The position numbers and the translations under genes are program-made. A stretch of 64,000 bases of DNA from the NCBI RefSeq assembly GCF_009917525.1, contig NZ_QZDU01000002.1, positions 521,384 through 585,383 of the forward strand. The letters run 5' to 3'. This stretch comes from Acutalibacter sp. 1XD8-36 (GTDB lineage: Bacteria; Bacillota; Clostridia; Oscillospirales; Acutalibacteraceae). A model generated the notes under the pieces. The model did not search any database, was not told where the DNA came from, and saw only the letters and a list, made by a program, of their open reading frames with translations. Below are positions 41,254 through 50,184 of this stretch, in pieces; positions within the stretch are counted from its first letter, which is position 1; the number at the start of each line of letters is the position of its first letter.

Positions 41254-41721
41254 ATGCGTATTTTGGTGACGTCAGACACTCACGGAGACTCCGGAAGCCT
41301 TCGCCGCGCGATACTTGCCCAGCCCAGCGCCGACATTGTCATACATCTGGGTGACGGCGGCGAGGATGTTGAGAAGGTAAGGTTCTCCTTTCCCAACAAG
41401 ACCTTCCTGCAGGTGAGGGGGAACTGCGACTGGGGCAGCTCCGTGCCTGAGACAGGCGAGTATATGGCCGGGGACAGAAAGCTCTTTTTTACCCACGGGC
41501 ATATGTACGGCGTGAAGTCCGGAGACTATACCATAATCACCGAGGCCCGCTCCAGGAAAGCGGATATTGTGCTCTTTGGGCACACGCATAAGCCCCGGGA
41601 GGACTATGAGGACGGGCTGTATATTATGAATCCCGGGCGGCTCAGCGGCTGGGAGCCCACCTATGGGATTATTGATATCACGGAGCAGGGCATAGTTCTC
41701 AATGTGATGAAGCTGCCGTGA
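41254..41721 (+). CDS. YfcE-type metallophosphoesterase
   Basis: 155 residues. Metal-binding motifs of the calcineurin-like MJ0936/YfcE group: ILVTSDTHGD (Asp7, His9), IHLGDGGEDVE, GNCD, THGHMYG and FGHTHKP. These small phosphodiesterases act on cyclic or bis-phosphodiesters; the true substrate is unknown. It is followed 11 bases later by an acetyltransferase gene. Confidence 0.9.
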   Translation: MRILVTSDTHGDSGSLRRAILAQPSADIVIHLGDGGEDVEKVRFSFPNKTFLQVRGNCDWGSSVPETGEYMAGDRKLFFTHGHMYGVKSGDYTIITEARSRKADIVLFGHTHKPREDYEDGLYIMNPGRLSGWEPTYGIIDITEQGIVLNVMKLP

Positions 41722-41732
41722 GAGGAGAAATT

Positions 41733-42170
41733 ATGTACAGAGAGATGACCATAAGCGACGCCCGGAGTGTCCTGCCACTCTATATTGACTACTATAATAC
41801 CTGTGAGGATGGCGAATGGACGGAAGAGACTGCCGGGCGGCGCATACGTCAGGTGCTTGGCATGGACGGCGGGCACGGACTCCTCATGGAAGACGGGAAC
41901 AACCCCATAGGTTTTGTGGTGGGCTATTTCAAGCAGTACGACGATCTTGTGTCCTTCATGCTGGAAGAGATTGTCATAGGCCTCTCCAGCCAGGGCAGGG
42001 GCTTGGGAACGGCCCTTCTCCGGGAGACCGAGCGCCGGGTGCGGGAGCTTGGGGCTGCGGGGATAGAGCTGAGCGCTGTAAACGACGGTATGCACGCCCA
42101 TTTCTACGGTAAGGAAGGGTATAAGAACGCCGGAAACTTTGTGCAGATGGTAAAGTGGTTCCATGCCTAA
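41733..42170 (+). CDS. GNAT-family N-acetyltransferase
   Basis: 145 residues from ATG 41733 (AGAGGAGA upstream). The acetyl-CoA site motif A is IVIGLSSQGRGLGTALLRET, the final motif is HFYGKEGYKNAGNFVQMVKW. Typical small GNAT fold. Acceptor unknown. It overlaps the next gene by eight bases. Confidence 0.85.
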   Translation: MYREMTISDARSVLPLYIDYYNTCEDGEWTEETAGRRIRQVLGMDGGHGLLMEDGNNPIGFVVGYFKQYDDLVSFMLEEIVIGLSSQGRGLGTALLRETERRVRELGAAGIELSAVNDGMHAHFYGKEGYKNAGNFVQMVKWFHA

Positions 42171-42708
42171 GATATTGAAGTTCACAGCAGCGCTGAGCCT
42201 TATATCCGCCGTCCTCGCCGCCGCGCTGTACAGTATCTTCCCCCTCAGCATGTTCCTTACCCTTGCCATAACTTTCGGCACCATATCGTACCATCTCCTT
42301 ATGCGGCTGATTATAGGCACGGCGCTGGGCAGTCCGGCTTTCATACGCCTGAACTATACTAAGGGCTGGTACAAAGTGCGGCCCTGGGAGCATAGGATGT
42401 ACAAGCTTCTGAGGGTAAAGCGCTGGAAGAATAAAATGCCCACCTACAGCCCGGAGGACTTCTCCCCAAAGCTGCACAGCTGGGAGGATATCGCCGTTAA
42501 TATGTGCTGTGCCGAGCGGGTGCACGAGGTCATCGCGGCATTGAGCTTCGTGCCGCTTATTGCCCACATCTGGTTTGGGGCCTTCTGGGTCTTTCTTGCT
42601 ACCTCGCTGTGCGGGGCGGCCTTTGACCTGTCATTTGCGGTCATACAGCGGTATAACCGCATGAAAATAGCCAAAATAGCTTTCCGCCGGGGGGCCCGCC
42701 CTCATTGA
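42163..42708 (+). CDS. Integral membrane protein, unknown
   Basis: 181 residues with three or four transmembrane helices (AALSLISAVLAAALYSIFPL, MFLTLAITFGTISYHLLMRL, VIAALSFVPLIAHIWFGAFW and a final helix). The cytoplasmic loop KGWYKVRPWEHRMYKLLRVK followed by WKNKMPTYSPEDFS faintly recalls CrtO-type glycosyl-diaponeurosporenoate acyltransferases, but no other evidence supports that. Its 3' end overlaps the promoter of the fatty-acid operon. Confidence 0.65.
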   Translation: MPKILKFTAALSLISAVLAAALYSIFPLSMFLTLAITFGTISYHLLMRLIIGTALGSPAFIRLNYTKGWYKVRPWEHRMYKLLRVKRWKNKMPTYSPEDFSPKLHSWEDIAVNMCCAERVHEVIAALSFVPLIAHIWFGAFWVFLATSLCGAAFDLSFAVIQRYNRMKIAKIAFRRGARPH

Positions 42709-42733
42709 CAAACCCTGGAAAATACTTTATAAT
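42705..42733 (+). promoter_or_regulatory. Consensus promoter of the fatty-acid synthesis operon
   Basis: TTGACA (42705-42710), 17 bases, TATAAT (42728-42733): perfect consensus. The 56-base leader has a GAGCC/GGCTC hairpin. I see no FapR- or FabT-type operator. Confidence 0.9.
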
Positions 42734-42789
42734 AAGAAAGTTGTGAGCCTGATATTTCCCCGGCTCTCAGAGAGAGGAGCTAACAGATT

Positions 42790-43746
42790 ATGAGCTTTCA
42801 GATACTTGGCACGGGCAGCTTTCTGCCGGAAAAGGTTATAACCAATGAGGAGCTGTCCAAAATGGTGGACACCTCAGACGAGTGGATAACCAAACGCGTG
42901 GGCGTGAAGGAGCGCCATGTGTGCACCACCGAGAGCAATACGGACATGGCAGCTAAGGCAGCTGCCCGGGCCCTTGAGTCAGCGGGGGTCGACGCCCCGG
43001 AGCTGGACCTTATTATCGGCACCTCTGTAAGCGCCGACAGTATCTCCCCGGGCCTTGCCAGCATGGTACAGAAGCGTTTGGGGGCAAAATGCCCGGCCTT
43101 TGATATAAACGCCGCCTGCCCGGGCTTCTTATTTGGGCTGGAAATAGCCGCTGGCTTCTTCTCCAGGGGCACGGTAAAAAAGGTGCTGGTGGTCAGCAGT
43201 GAGCGCATGAGCGGGCTTATCGACTGGACGGACCGCTCCACCTGCTGTATCTTTGGAGACGGCGCCGGGGCCGTAGTGCTGGGCGTCGGCGACAGCTATC
43301 TTGCTTCGGAGCTGCACACCCAAGGCGGCGACGATGTTATAGACATCCCCACCGGCTGGAACAACTCCCCTTTCTATCAGGTGGAGCAGAAAAAGAACTG
43401 TGTATTTATGAAGGGCCAGGACACTTATAAGTTTGCGGTGACCTCCATGGTAAACGATATCCGCTCCGTCATGGAGCAGGCGGGTATCTCCGGGGAGCAG
43501 GTCTCTGCGGTGATACCCCACCAGGCAAACCTGCGCATTATAAGCGAGGCCTCAAGAAGGCTGCCGGAAATAGCGCCGGAGAAGTTCCTGGCAAATATCC
43601 AGGAGGTGGGCAATACCTCTTCGGCAAGCGAGCCCATACTGCTGGACAGGGCCGTGCGTTCGGGGCAGATAAAGCGCGGAGACTACGTTGTTATGGCTGC
43701 TTTCGGCGGCGGCCTCTCCAGCGCGGCCTGCGTTATCAGGTGGTAA
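42790..43746 (+). CDS. fabH: 3-oxoacyl-ACP synthase III
   Basis: 318 residues, AGAGGAG upstream. Starts fatty-acid synthesis by condensing acetyl- or branched acyl-CoA with malonyl-ACP. Thiolase fold with catalytic triad C110 (DINAACPGFLFG), H244 (IPHQANLRI) and N275 (VGNTSSAS), matching E. coli positions closely. First gene of a ten-gene fab/acc operon. Confidence 0.96.
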   Translation: MSFQILGTGSFLPEKVITNEELSKMVDTSDEWITKRVGVKERHVCTTESNTDMAAKAAARALESAGVDAPELDLIIGTSVSADSISPGLASMVQKRLGAKCPAFDINAACPGFLFGLEIAAGFFSRGTVKKVLVVSSERMSGLIDWTDRSTCCIFGDGAGAVVLGVGDSYLASELHTQGGDDVIDIPTGWNNSPFYQVEQKKNCVFMKGQDTYKFAVTSMVNDIRSVMEQAGISGEQVSAVIPHQANLRIISEASRRLPEIAPEKFLANIQEVGNTSSASEPILLDRAVRSGQIKRGDYVVMAAFGGGLSSAACVIRW

Positions 43747-43770
43747 AGTAAATTTAGGGGGAATATAGTT

Positions 43771-44715
43771 ATGATAAGGACTCCACTATGTGAGCTTTTG
43801 GGGATAGAGTACCCCATCTTTCAGGGAGGCATGGCCTGGATATCCGACGGAAAGCTGGCGGCAGCCGTCTCAAACGGCGGCGGCCTGGGAATTATCTCGG
43901 CCATGAACGCAAACGCCCAATATCTTAAAGAGCAGATAGACCTCTGCCGCTCTCTTACAGACAAGCCCTTTGGTGTGAACATCATGCTCATGTCTCCCTT
44001 CGCCGCTGAGGTGGCGGAGCTGGCGGCAAAGGAGCGGGTGGCTGTCGTCACCACCGGCGCGGGAAATCCGTCAAAATATATGCCCATGTGGCTTGAGACC
44101 GGGGTGAAGGTAGTGCCTGTGGTGGCCTCCGTAGCTATGGCAAAGCTGGTGACAAAGGCCGGGGCCTCCGCCATAATAGCTGAAGGCGGCGAGTCCGGCG
44201 GGCATGTGGGCGACCTCACCACCATGGTGCTGGTCCCCCAGGTATGTGACGCCACCGACTTGCCGGTGCTGGCCGCCGGAGGCATTGCCGACGGCAGAGG
44301 CATTGCCGCCGCCTTCCAGCTGGGCGCGGTGGGCGTGCAGGTCGGCACAAGGTTCTTAGTGGCAAATGAGTGCGGAGTACACCCAAATTATAAAAAAAAG
44401 GTGCTTAAAGCTAATGATATAGCTACCATGGTGACCGGTAAGCGACTGGGACATCCTGTAAGGCAGATAAAAAACCAGTTCGCTAAGGATTTCTTTAAGG
44501 CTGAGTACAGCCAGATATCCGACGAGGAGCTGGAGGAGCTTGGGCGTGGAGCTCTGTACCGGGCCGCTATAGAGGGTGACGAAAAGACAGGAGATTTTCT
44601 CGCCGGTCAGATAGCCGGGATGGTGAATAAGGAGCAGCCCGCCGCCGAGATAATTGTGGAAATGTTCTCGGAAGCTGAGAAAGTGCTGAGCGGGGCCGGA
44701 AAGTGGCTGGCTTGA
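43771..44715 (+). CDS. fabK: Enoyl-ACP reductase II (flavoprotein)
   Basis: 314 residues. FMN-dependent 2-nitropropane-dioxygenase/DHODH-like barrel: CELLGIEYPIFQGGMAWISD, GAGNPSKYM, IIAEGGESGGHVGD and VLAAGGIADGRGIAAAFQLG with VGTRFLVANE. These are the hallmarks of FabK, the final reductase of each elongation cycle in many Firmicutes that lack FabI. Position between fabH and fabD supports this role over a nitronate monooxygenase. Confidence 0.93.
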   Translation: MIRTPLCELLGIEYPIFQGGMAWISDGKLAAAVSNGGGLGIISAMNANAQYLKEQIDLCRSLTDKPFGVNIMLMSPFAAEVAELAAKERVAVVTTGAGNPSKYMPMWLETGVKVVPVVASVAMAKLVTKAGASAIIAEGGESGGHVGDLTTMVLVPQVCDATDLPVLAAGGIADGRGIAAAFQLGAVGVQVGTRFLVANECGVHPNYKKKVLKANDIATMVTGKRLGHPVRQIKNQFAKDFFKAEYSQISDEELEELGRGALYRAAIEGDEKTGDFLAGQIAGMVNKEQPAAEIIVEMFSEAEKVLSGAGKWLA

Positions 44716-44739
44716 GCCTAATCGGGAGGTAAACTTCTT

Positions 44740-44958
44740 TTGGAACCTACTATACTTGTAATTATACTGTTTCTCATAGTCCTGTCGGTATCCTGCGCAG
44801 TTTTGTACTTTATAGTTAAAGCAGCCGTAACCCAGGGAATCAAGGACGCCCTATGGAACATTGAGGTCAGTATGCGTAACGCCGTTAAGAATGGCGTAAC
44901 AGAAGCTCTGCAGGAGCTGGATAAATCCAAAGCTGAAACGGAGAGTAAAAATGGGTAA
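44740..44958 (+). CDS. Small membrane protein inside the fatty-acid operon
   Basis: 72 residues from a TTG start after GGGAGGT. One N-terminal transmembrane helix (TILVIILFLIVLSVSCAVLYFIV) and an amphipathic helical tail (GIKDALWNIEVSMRNAVKNG, then VTEALQEL). It overlaps fabD by eight bases. It is not an acyl carrier protein: there is no DSL motif. No family recognised. Its place between fabK and fabD is where acpP often stands in related genomes. Confidence 0.7.
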   Translation: MEPTILVIILFLIVLSVSCAVLYFIVKAAVTQGIKDALWNIEVSMRNAVKNGVTEALQELDKSKAETESKNG

Positions 44959-45862
44959 AATAGCATTCGTTTTCTCAGGCCAGGGGGCCCAGTATCCGGG
45001 GATGGGACAGTCCCTATGTGAGGCGAGCCCCGCAGCAAAATTCGTCTTTGAGCTTGCTGACAGCCTGCGTCCCGGCACCTCAAGTCAGTGCTTTTCAGGA
45101 ACACTGGAGGAGCTCTCGGTTACAAAGAACACCCAGCCCTGTCTCTACTGCGTGGACTTAGCTGCAGCTAAAGCCCTGGAGGAGAAGGGCGTACGCGCGG
45201 ACTATGCCGCCGGGTTTTCGTTAGGCGAGGTTGCGGCGGCGGCTTTCGCAGGTATCTTCACCGATAAATCAGGCTTTGAGTTCGTATGCAGGCGGGCCGA
45301 GGCCATGCAGAAGGCCGCCGAGGAGAATCCCGGCAGCATGGCGGCGGTGCTGAAGCTTACAAATGATAAGGTCGAGGAGCTCTGCGGGAAATTCACAAAG
45401 GTCTGGCCTGTGAACTATAACTGCCCGGGACAGCTTGTGGTGGCCGGGGAGTCCGGCCAGCTAAAGGAGTTCCAGGAGCTTGTTAAGGCAGAGGGAGGCC
45501 GTGCGGCGCCGCTAGCCGTGAGCGGCGGGTTCCATTCACCCTTTATGGAGAGCGCCGCCAGTGAGCTTGAGGATGTGCTCGCAAATATTGCGCTGGGCAG
45601 GCCCCGACTGCCGGTGTATGCAAACTTTACGGCAAAGCCCTATAGCGATAATGCCAAGGAATTGCTGGTGAGCCAGGTCAAGAGCCCGGTGCGCTGGCAG
45701 GAGACCGTTGAGGCCCTGGCCGCGCAGGGCGTTGACACCTTCCTTGAGTGCGGCCCGGGCAAGACCCTGTGCGGGCTCATAAAGAAGACTGTTAAAACCG
45801 CCAGAGTCTTTCAGGTGCAGGATGCGGAAACACTGAATGCCGCTCTGAGCGAGATTATATAA
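44951..45862 (+). CDS. fabD: Malonyl-CoA:ACP transacylase
   Basis: 303 residues. Loads malonate onto ACP. N-terminal FVFSGQGAQYPGMGQ, nucleophile S90 in GFSLGE, His195 in GGFHSPFM and GPGKTLCGLI at the C-terminus. Standard length. Cotranslated with the preceding small membrane protein. Confidence 0.95.
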   Translation: MGKIAFVFSGQGAQYPGMGQSLCEASPAAKFVFELADSLRPGTSSQCFSGTLEELSVTKNTQPCLYCVDLAAAKALEEKGVRADYAAGFSLGEVAAAAFAGIFTDKSGFEFVCRRAEAMQKAAEENPGSMAAVLKLTNDKVEELCGKFTKVWPVNYNCPGQLVVAGESGQLKEFQELVKAEGGRAAPLAVSGGFHSPFMESAASELEDVLANIALGRPRLPVYANFTAKPYSDNAKELLVSQVKSPVRWQETVEALAAQGVDTFLECGPGKTLCGLIKKTVKTARVFQVQDAETLNAALSEII

Positions 45863-45875
45863 AGGAGAGATTGCC

Positions 45876-46613
45876 ATGAAGCTTGAAGGAAAAACAGCGC
45901 TTGTCACCGGCGGTTCCCAGGGGCTGGGGAAGGCCATAGCCCTGAAGCTGGCGGAGAACGGCGCGGATATTGCCATCGCGTATGTTGGGCCCAGCGAGCC
46001 CGCGGAAGATACTCTTAATGAGATAGAGGCCATGGGGCGCAGGGCACGGCTCTATGTGTGTGACGTGCGGGACGAGAATGCTGTGAACGAGACTGTGGCA
46101 GCGGTCAAGAAGGACCTGGGGCAGATAGATATACTTGTAAACAACGCCGGGGTTACCCGGGACACCCTGATGGTGGGCATGAAGGACGAGGACTACGATA
46201 TGGTGCTGGACATCAACCTCAAGGGAGCTTTCCACATGATTCGCGCCTGCTATAGGGACTTTATGCGCAAGCGCTCGGGGAAGATAATCAATATCAGCTC
46301 TATTGCGGGCCTCGTAGGCAACGTCGGGCAGGTAAACTACTCGGCGTCTAAAGCCGGACTTATAGGCATGTCCAAGTCTGTCGCCAAGGAGCTGGGGAGC
46401 AGGGGTGTATGCTGCAACTGCATAGCCCCAGGCTTTATCAAGACCGACATGACCAAGGATATCAAGGAGGATAACCCCCTCTTAGTCCAGGTACCCATGA
46501 AGCGCATGGGTTCTCCGGAGGATGTGGCGAACGTGGCGCTGTTCTTGGCCTCCCCCGAGTCCGACTATATCACCGGGGAGACCATCAGAGTTGACGGCGG
46601 GCTTGCTACCTGA
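45876..46613 (+). CDS. fabG: 3-oxoacyl-ACP reductase
   Basis: 245 residues, AAAGGAGA upstream. NADP site TGGSQGLGKA, NNAG at about 89-92, catalytic S142, Y155, K159 (INISSIAGLVGNVGQVNYSA). Reduces 3-oxoacyl-ACP to the 3-hydroxy form. The operon context makes this the primary fabG; the SDR at 18459 is a second homologue. Confidence 0.95.
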   Translation: MKLEGKTALVTGGSQGLGKAIALKLAENGADIAIAYVGPSEPAEDTLNEIEAMGRRARLYVCDVRDENAVNETVAAVKKDLGQIDILVNNAGVTRDTLMVGMKDEDYDMVLDINLKGAFHMIRACYRDFMRKRSGKIINISSIAGLVGNVGQVNYSASKAGLIGMSKSVAKELGSRGVCCNCIAPGFIKTDMTKDIKEDNPLLVQVPMKRMGSPEDVANVALFLASPESDYITGETIRVDGGLAT

Positions 46614-46653
46614 GAAAATTTTTATATAATTTCAAAAACTAGATGAATTAGTA

Positions 46654-46682
46654 TTGCAATCTCCTTCGAGATGCGGTAAAAT
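46654..46682 (+). promoter_or_regulatory. Internal promoter before fabF
   Basis: TTGCAA (46654-46659), 17 bases, TAAAAT (46677-46682) in the 86-base fabG-fabF gap. Confidence 0.5.
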
Positions 46683-46699
46683 AAGAGAGGATGATTTTG

Positions 46700-47932
46700 T
46701 TGAACCGGGTCGTGATAACCGGAATGGGCGCGGTTACTCCCATCGGCAACGATGTGGAGAGCTTTTGGCAGGGGCTGGTCTCAGGCAAATGCGGCGTTGG
46801 CCCAATCACCAAGTTCGACGCCTCCGAGTTCAAGGTCAGCGTAGCTGCGGAGGTAAAGGATTTTGACCCCTCAAAGTATATGGACAAGGGGGAGCTCAGA
46901 AAGTACGATGTCTTCTGCCAGTATGCTCTGGCGGCGGCAGCTCAGGCCGTAGAGTCCAGCGGCATACAGGGCACACTGCCCGGCGAGGACATCGGCGTAT
47001 ACTTCGGCTCCGGCATAGGCGGTATCGGCACCTTTGAAGAACAGCAGAAGCTGATGCTGGAAAAGGGTCCCAGAAGGGTATCCCCCTTCTTTATCCCTGC
47101 GCTTATCATCAATATGGCCGGAGGGCTTATCGCCATCAAGCACCACTTCCAGGGCGCGGCGGTGTCCTCAGTTACAGCCTGCGCCACCGGCAATAATGCC
47201 ATCGGCGAGGCCTACAGGTCCATAAAGCACGGCTACCTGTCGGCAGCACTGGCTGGCGGCGCCGAGGCGGCTATCGTACCGCTGGGATTGGCGGGCTTTT
47301 CCAATATGAAAGCCCTGTCTACTACAGATGACCCCTCATATGCCTGTGTACCCTTTGACGCCAGGCGCAACGGCTTTGTTATGGGCGAGGGCGCCGGAGC
47401 CTTAATGCTGGAGGAGTATGAGCACGCTAAATCCAGGGGGGCCACTATTTACGGAGAGATATGCGGATATGGCGTAACCTGCGACGCCCACCATATCACC
47501 GCCCCTGACCCCGAGGGCAATGGGGGCGCAAGGGCCCTGAAGCTGGCCTACGACGAGGCCGGCGGGTGCGAAGCCCCCCATAAACTCTACATCAACGCTC
47601 ACGGAACCAGCACCCCCCTTAACGACGCCTGCGAGACTATGGCCATTAAGAAGGGTCTTGGTGAGGACGCCGCCAGAGCCTGCATGATAAGCTCTACAAA
47701 ATCCATGACCGGGCATATGCTGGGCGCGGCAGGAGCAGTAGAGGCCATTGCCTGCGTGCTGGCGCTTAAAGAGAGGCTTGTGCCGCCCACCATAGGCTAT
47801 CAGGAGCCCGACCCCGCCTGTGACCTGGACTATGTGCCCAATTCGGCCCGCAGGGCTGATATCCAGCTGGCACTGTCCGCTTCCCTGGGCTTTGGCGGGC
47901 ATAACGCCTATCTTGCTTTCCGCAGAATATAA
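46700..47932 (+). CDS. fabF: 3-oxoacyl-ACP synthase II
   Basis: 410 residues if translation starts at TTG 46700, nine bases after GAGAGG; the ATG at 46691 directly abuts that site and adds three residues. Elongating condensing enzyme: C161 (VTACATGNNAIGEA), H301 (NAHGTSTPLND), K334 and H339 (STKSMTGHMLGAAGA), matching the E. coli FabF numbering within two. Complete. Confidence 0.95.
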   Translation: MNRVVITGMGAVTPIGNDVESFWQGLVSGKCGVGPITKFDASEFKVSVAAEVKDFDPSKYMDKGELRKYDVFCQYALAAAAQAVESSGIQGTLPGEDIGVYFGSGIGGIGTFEEQQKLMLEKGPRRVSPFFIPALIINMAGGLIAIKHHFQGAAVSSVTACATGNNAIGEAYRSIKHGYLSAALAGGAEAAIVPLGLAGFSNMKALSTTDDPSYACVPFDARRNGFVMGEGAGALMLEEYEHAKSRGATIYGEICGYGVTCDAHHITAPDPEGNGGARALKLAYDEAGGCEAPHKLYINAHGTSTPLNDACETMAIKKGLGEDAARACMISSTKSMTGHMLGAAGAVEAIACVLALKERLVPPTIGYQEPDPACDLDYVPNSARRADIQLALSASLGFGGHNAYLAFRRI

Positions 47933-47951
47933 TACCGGGAGGTCTTGTATA

Positions 47952-48380
47952 ATGGACGTAAAGTCAATAGAGAACCTGGCAAAGCTTATGAAAGAGAACG
48001 GGCTTACCTCTTTAGAGCTGTCTCAGGAGGGCATAAGCCTGAAGCTGGAGCGCGGGACGGAGCCTATGCCCATTCCGGCTGGGCAATACAGCCCATCGCC
48101 ATTTGTAACCGCGCCTGTGGAGCCGGAGCCCGCGCCTAAAAAGGGCGCCCTGGTGCTCTCCCCCACTGTGGGCGTGTTCTATGCGGCGCCCTCGCCGGAG
48201 AGCCAGCCCTTTGTGGAGGTAGGCTCAAAGGTACAAAAGGGCGATACCCTGTGCATTATAGAGGCAATGAAGCTGATGAACGAAATCCCCTCCGAGGTGG
48301 ACGGCACCGTGGTGGAGGTCTGCGTGGGCAATGGACAGGTGGTCGAATACAACCAGCCGCTGTTCCGTATTGCGCCGTAA
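47952..48380 (+). CDS. accB: Biotin carboxyl carrier protein of acetyl-CoA carboxylase
   Basis: 142 residues from ATG 47952 (GGGAGG upstream). N-terminal SIENLAKLMKENGLTSLELS domain, a Pro-rich hinge (about 38-62), and the biotinyl domain with K107 in IIEAMKLMNE as the biotinylation site. Carries CO2 between biotin carboxylase and carboxyltransferase. Confidence 0.95.
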   Translation: MDVKSIENLAKLMKENGLTSLELSQEGISLKLERGTEPMPIPAGQYSPSPFVTAPVEPEPAPKKGALVLSPTVGVFYAAPSPESQPFVEVGSKVQKGDTLCIIEAMKLMNEIPSEVDGTVVEVCVGNGQVVEYNQPLFRIAP

Positions 48381-48395
48381 TATAGGGAGGCTGCT

Positions 48396-48815
48396 ATGAA
48401 CCGTGAAGAGATAAAGAATATTCTGCCCCATAGGGAGCCCATGCTGCTGGTGGACGAGGTGGAGCTTATAGACGGCGTGTCCCACGGCAAGTATCATGTC
48501 CGGGGGGACGAGTTCTTCCTGCAGGGCCATTTCCCGGGGAACCCGGTAGTGCCCGGGGTGATACAGTGCGAAATGCTGGCCCAGTCCGCGTGCGTGCTGC
48601 TGCTTGGGAAGGCTGAGGGCATGACGCCTCTATACACAGGGCTCAATAATGTGAAATTCCGTGGACAGGTGAAGCCCGGAGACATTTTCGAGACCCAGTG
48701 CGAGCTCACCCGCAGCCGGGGGAATTTTTACTTTGCCAAGGGTACCGGCAATGTAGACGGCAAAGTATGTGTTTCCGCGGAATTTTCCTTCGCGCTCGTT
48801 AAGACCGGGGTTTAA
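48396..48815 (+). CDS. fabZ: 3-hydroxyacyl-ACP dehydratase
   Basis: 139 residues, GGGAGG upstream. Hot-dog fold with catalytic H45 (GHFPGNPVVPGVI) and E59 (QCEMLAQSA). ILPHREPMLLVDEV is the usual FabZ start. It removes water from 3-hydroxyacyl-ACP. Sits between accB and accC, an order common in Firmicutes. Confidence 0.95.
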   Translation: MNREEIKNILPHREPMLLVDEVELIDGVSHGKYHVRGDEFFLQGHFPGNPVVPGVIQCEMLAQSACVLLLGKAEGMTPLYTGLNNVKFRGQVKPGDIFETQCELTRSRGNFYFAKGTGNVDGKVCVSAEFSFALVKTGV

Positions 48816-48831
48816 AGAAAGGGGCAGGCTT

Positions 48832-50157
48832 GTGTTCACAAAAATACTGATTGCAAACCGGGGCGAAATAGCCATACGCATAATACGCGCCTGCAAGGAA
48901 ATGGGTATCTCCACAGTAGCCGTCTACTCCCAGGCCGACAAGGAGTCCCTGCATACTGCTCTTGCGGACCAGGCAGTGTGTGTAGGCGGGGCAAGGGCCG
49001 ACGACAGCTACCTGGACGGCAAAAGAATAGTCAGCGCGGCTCTTGCAACAGGGGCCCAGGCCATCCATCCGGGCTACGGCTTCCTCTCCGAGAACGCGGA
49101 GTTCGCCCAGCTGTGCAGGCAGTACGGACTGACCTTCATCGGGCCGAGTGCTGAAATTATTTCCAAGATGGGGGATAAAGAGGCCGCAAGAAAGCTCATG
49201 CGCGAAAACGGCGTGCCTGTCACCCCGGGCACTGATGTGCTGGAGGGCCCCGGGGAGGCTTTGAAGGCTGCAAAGTCTATCGGCTATCCCGTTATGATAA
49301 AGGCCAGCGCCGGGGGCGGCGGCAAAGGTATCCGGCTTGTTGAGCGCCCTGAGGACCTGGAGCGCTCCTTCCGTACTGCTTGTGCCGAGGCTGAAAAGGC
49401 TTTCGGGGACGGGCGGCTGTATATGGAGAAATATCTGGCCCCGGCAAAGCACATAGAGGTACAGCTTCTGGCAGACCATGACGGCAATATTGTCTGCCTG
49501 GGGGAGCGGGAATGCTCCATACAGAAAAACCATCAGAAGCTTATAGAGGAGTCACCCTCTCCCGGCGTAAACCCGGAGACAAGGGAAAAGCTGGTACAGG
49601 CCGCCACAAGCGCCGCCCGGGCCGCCGGGTACGTGAACGCGGGCACCGTTGAGTTTTTAATGGACAAGTCGGGAAAGTTCTACTTTATGGAGATGAACAC
49701 CCGCCTGCAGGTGGAGCACCCGGTCACGGAGCTTGTCACCGGCGTGGACATTGTAAAGTGGCAGATACGCATTGCCGCAGGCGTTCCGCTGGATTTTACC
49801 CAGAAGGATATCCAGCTCCAGGGCGCGGCAATAGAGTGCAGGATAAACGCCACCAAATCCAGCAGAGTAGAGTTTTTCCACCCGCCGGGCGGCCCCTGGG
49901 TGCGGTTTGACACCTTTTTATATCAGGGCTGCGATATCTCGCCATATTACGACTCTATGCTGGGCAAGCTTATAGTATACTCCTCCACGCGTGGGGAGGC
50001 CATACGTAAAATGCAGTCCGCCCTATGTGAGCTCCTGATTGACGGCGTTGAGAACAATATTGAGGAGCAGATAGATATAGTGCGGGACCGGCGTTTCAGG
50101 GCCGGGGATTACTACACCGATTTTATCAAGTATTTCAATCCCAAGGATAAAGGATAA
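48832..50157 (+). CDS. accC: Biotin carboxylase subunit of acetyl-CoA carboxylase
   Basis: 441 residues from GTG 48832 (FTKILIANRGEIAIRIIRAC follows), with AAAGGGG upstream; ATG codons further upstream lie inside fabZ. ATP-grasp enzyme: KASAGGGGKGIRLV glycine loop, GERECSIQKNHQKLIEE, EMNTRLQVEHPVTE metal and bicarbonate site, and the C-terminal biotin carboxylase domain. Carboxylates biotin on AccB. Confidence 0.95.
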   Translation: MFTKILIANRGEIAIRIIRACKEMGISTVAVYSQADKESLHTALADQAVCVGGARADDSYLDGKRIVSAALATGAQAIHPGYGFLSENAEFAQLCRQYGLTFIGPSAEIISKMGDKEAARKLMRENGVPVTPGTDVLEGPGEALKAAKSIGYPVMIKASAGGGGKGIRLVERPEDLERSFRTACAEAEKAFGDGRLYMEKYLAPAKHIEVQLLADHDGNIVCLGERECSIQKNHQKLIEESPSPGVNPETREKLVQAATSAARAAGYVNAGTVEFLMDKSGKFYFMEMNTRLQVEHPVTELVTGVDIVKWQIRIAAGVPLDFTQKDIQLQGAAIECRINATKSSRVEFFHPPGGPWVRFDTFLYQGCDISPYYDSMLGKLIVYSSTRGEAIRKMQSALCELLIDGVENNIEEQIDIVRDRRFRAGDYYTDFIKYFNPKDKG

Positions 50158-50184
50158 CCTTAGGTTAAGGAGAGGTCACGGCTT

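Noticed and set aside
41733..42567. Minus-strand frames of ~200 codons over the GNAT and membrane-protein genes
   Set aside because: Both + strand genes have ribosome-binding sites and recognisable motifs; the antisense frames do not.
42734..42789. FapR/FabT operator or riboswitch in the leader of the fatty-acid operon
   Set aside because: Only a small GAGCC/GGCTC hairpin is present; no sequence resembling known fatty-acid operators.
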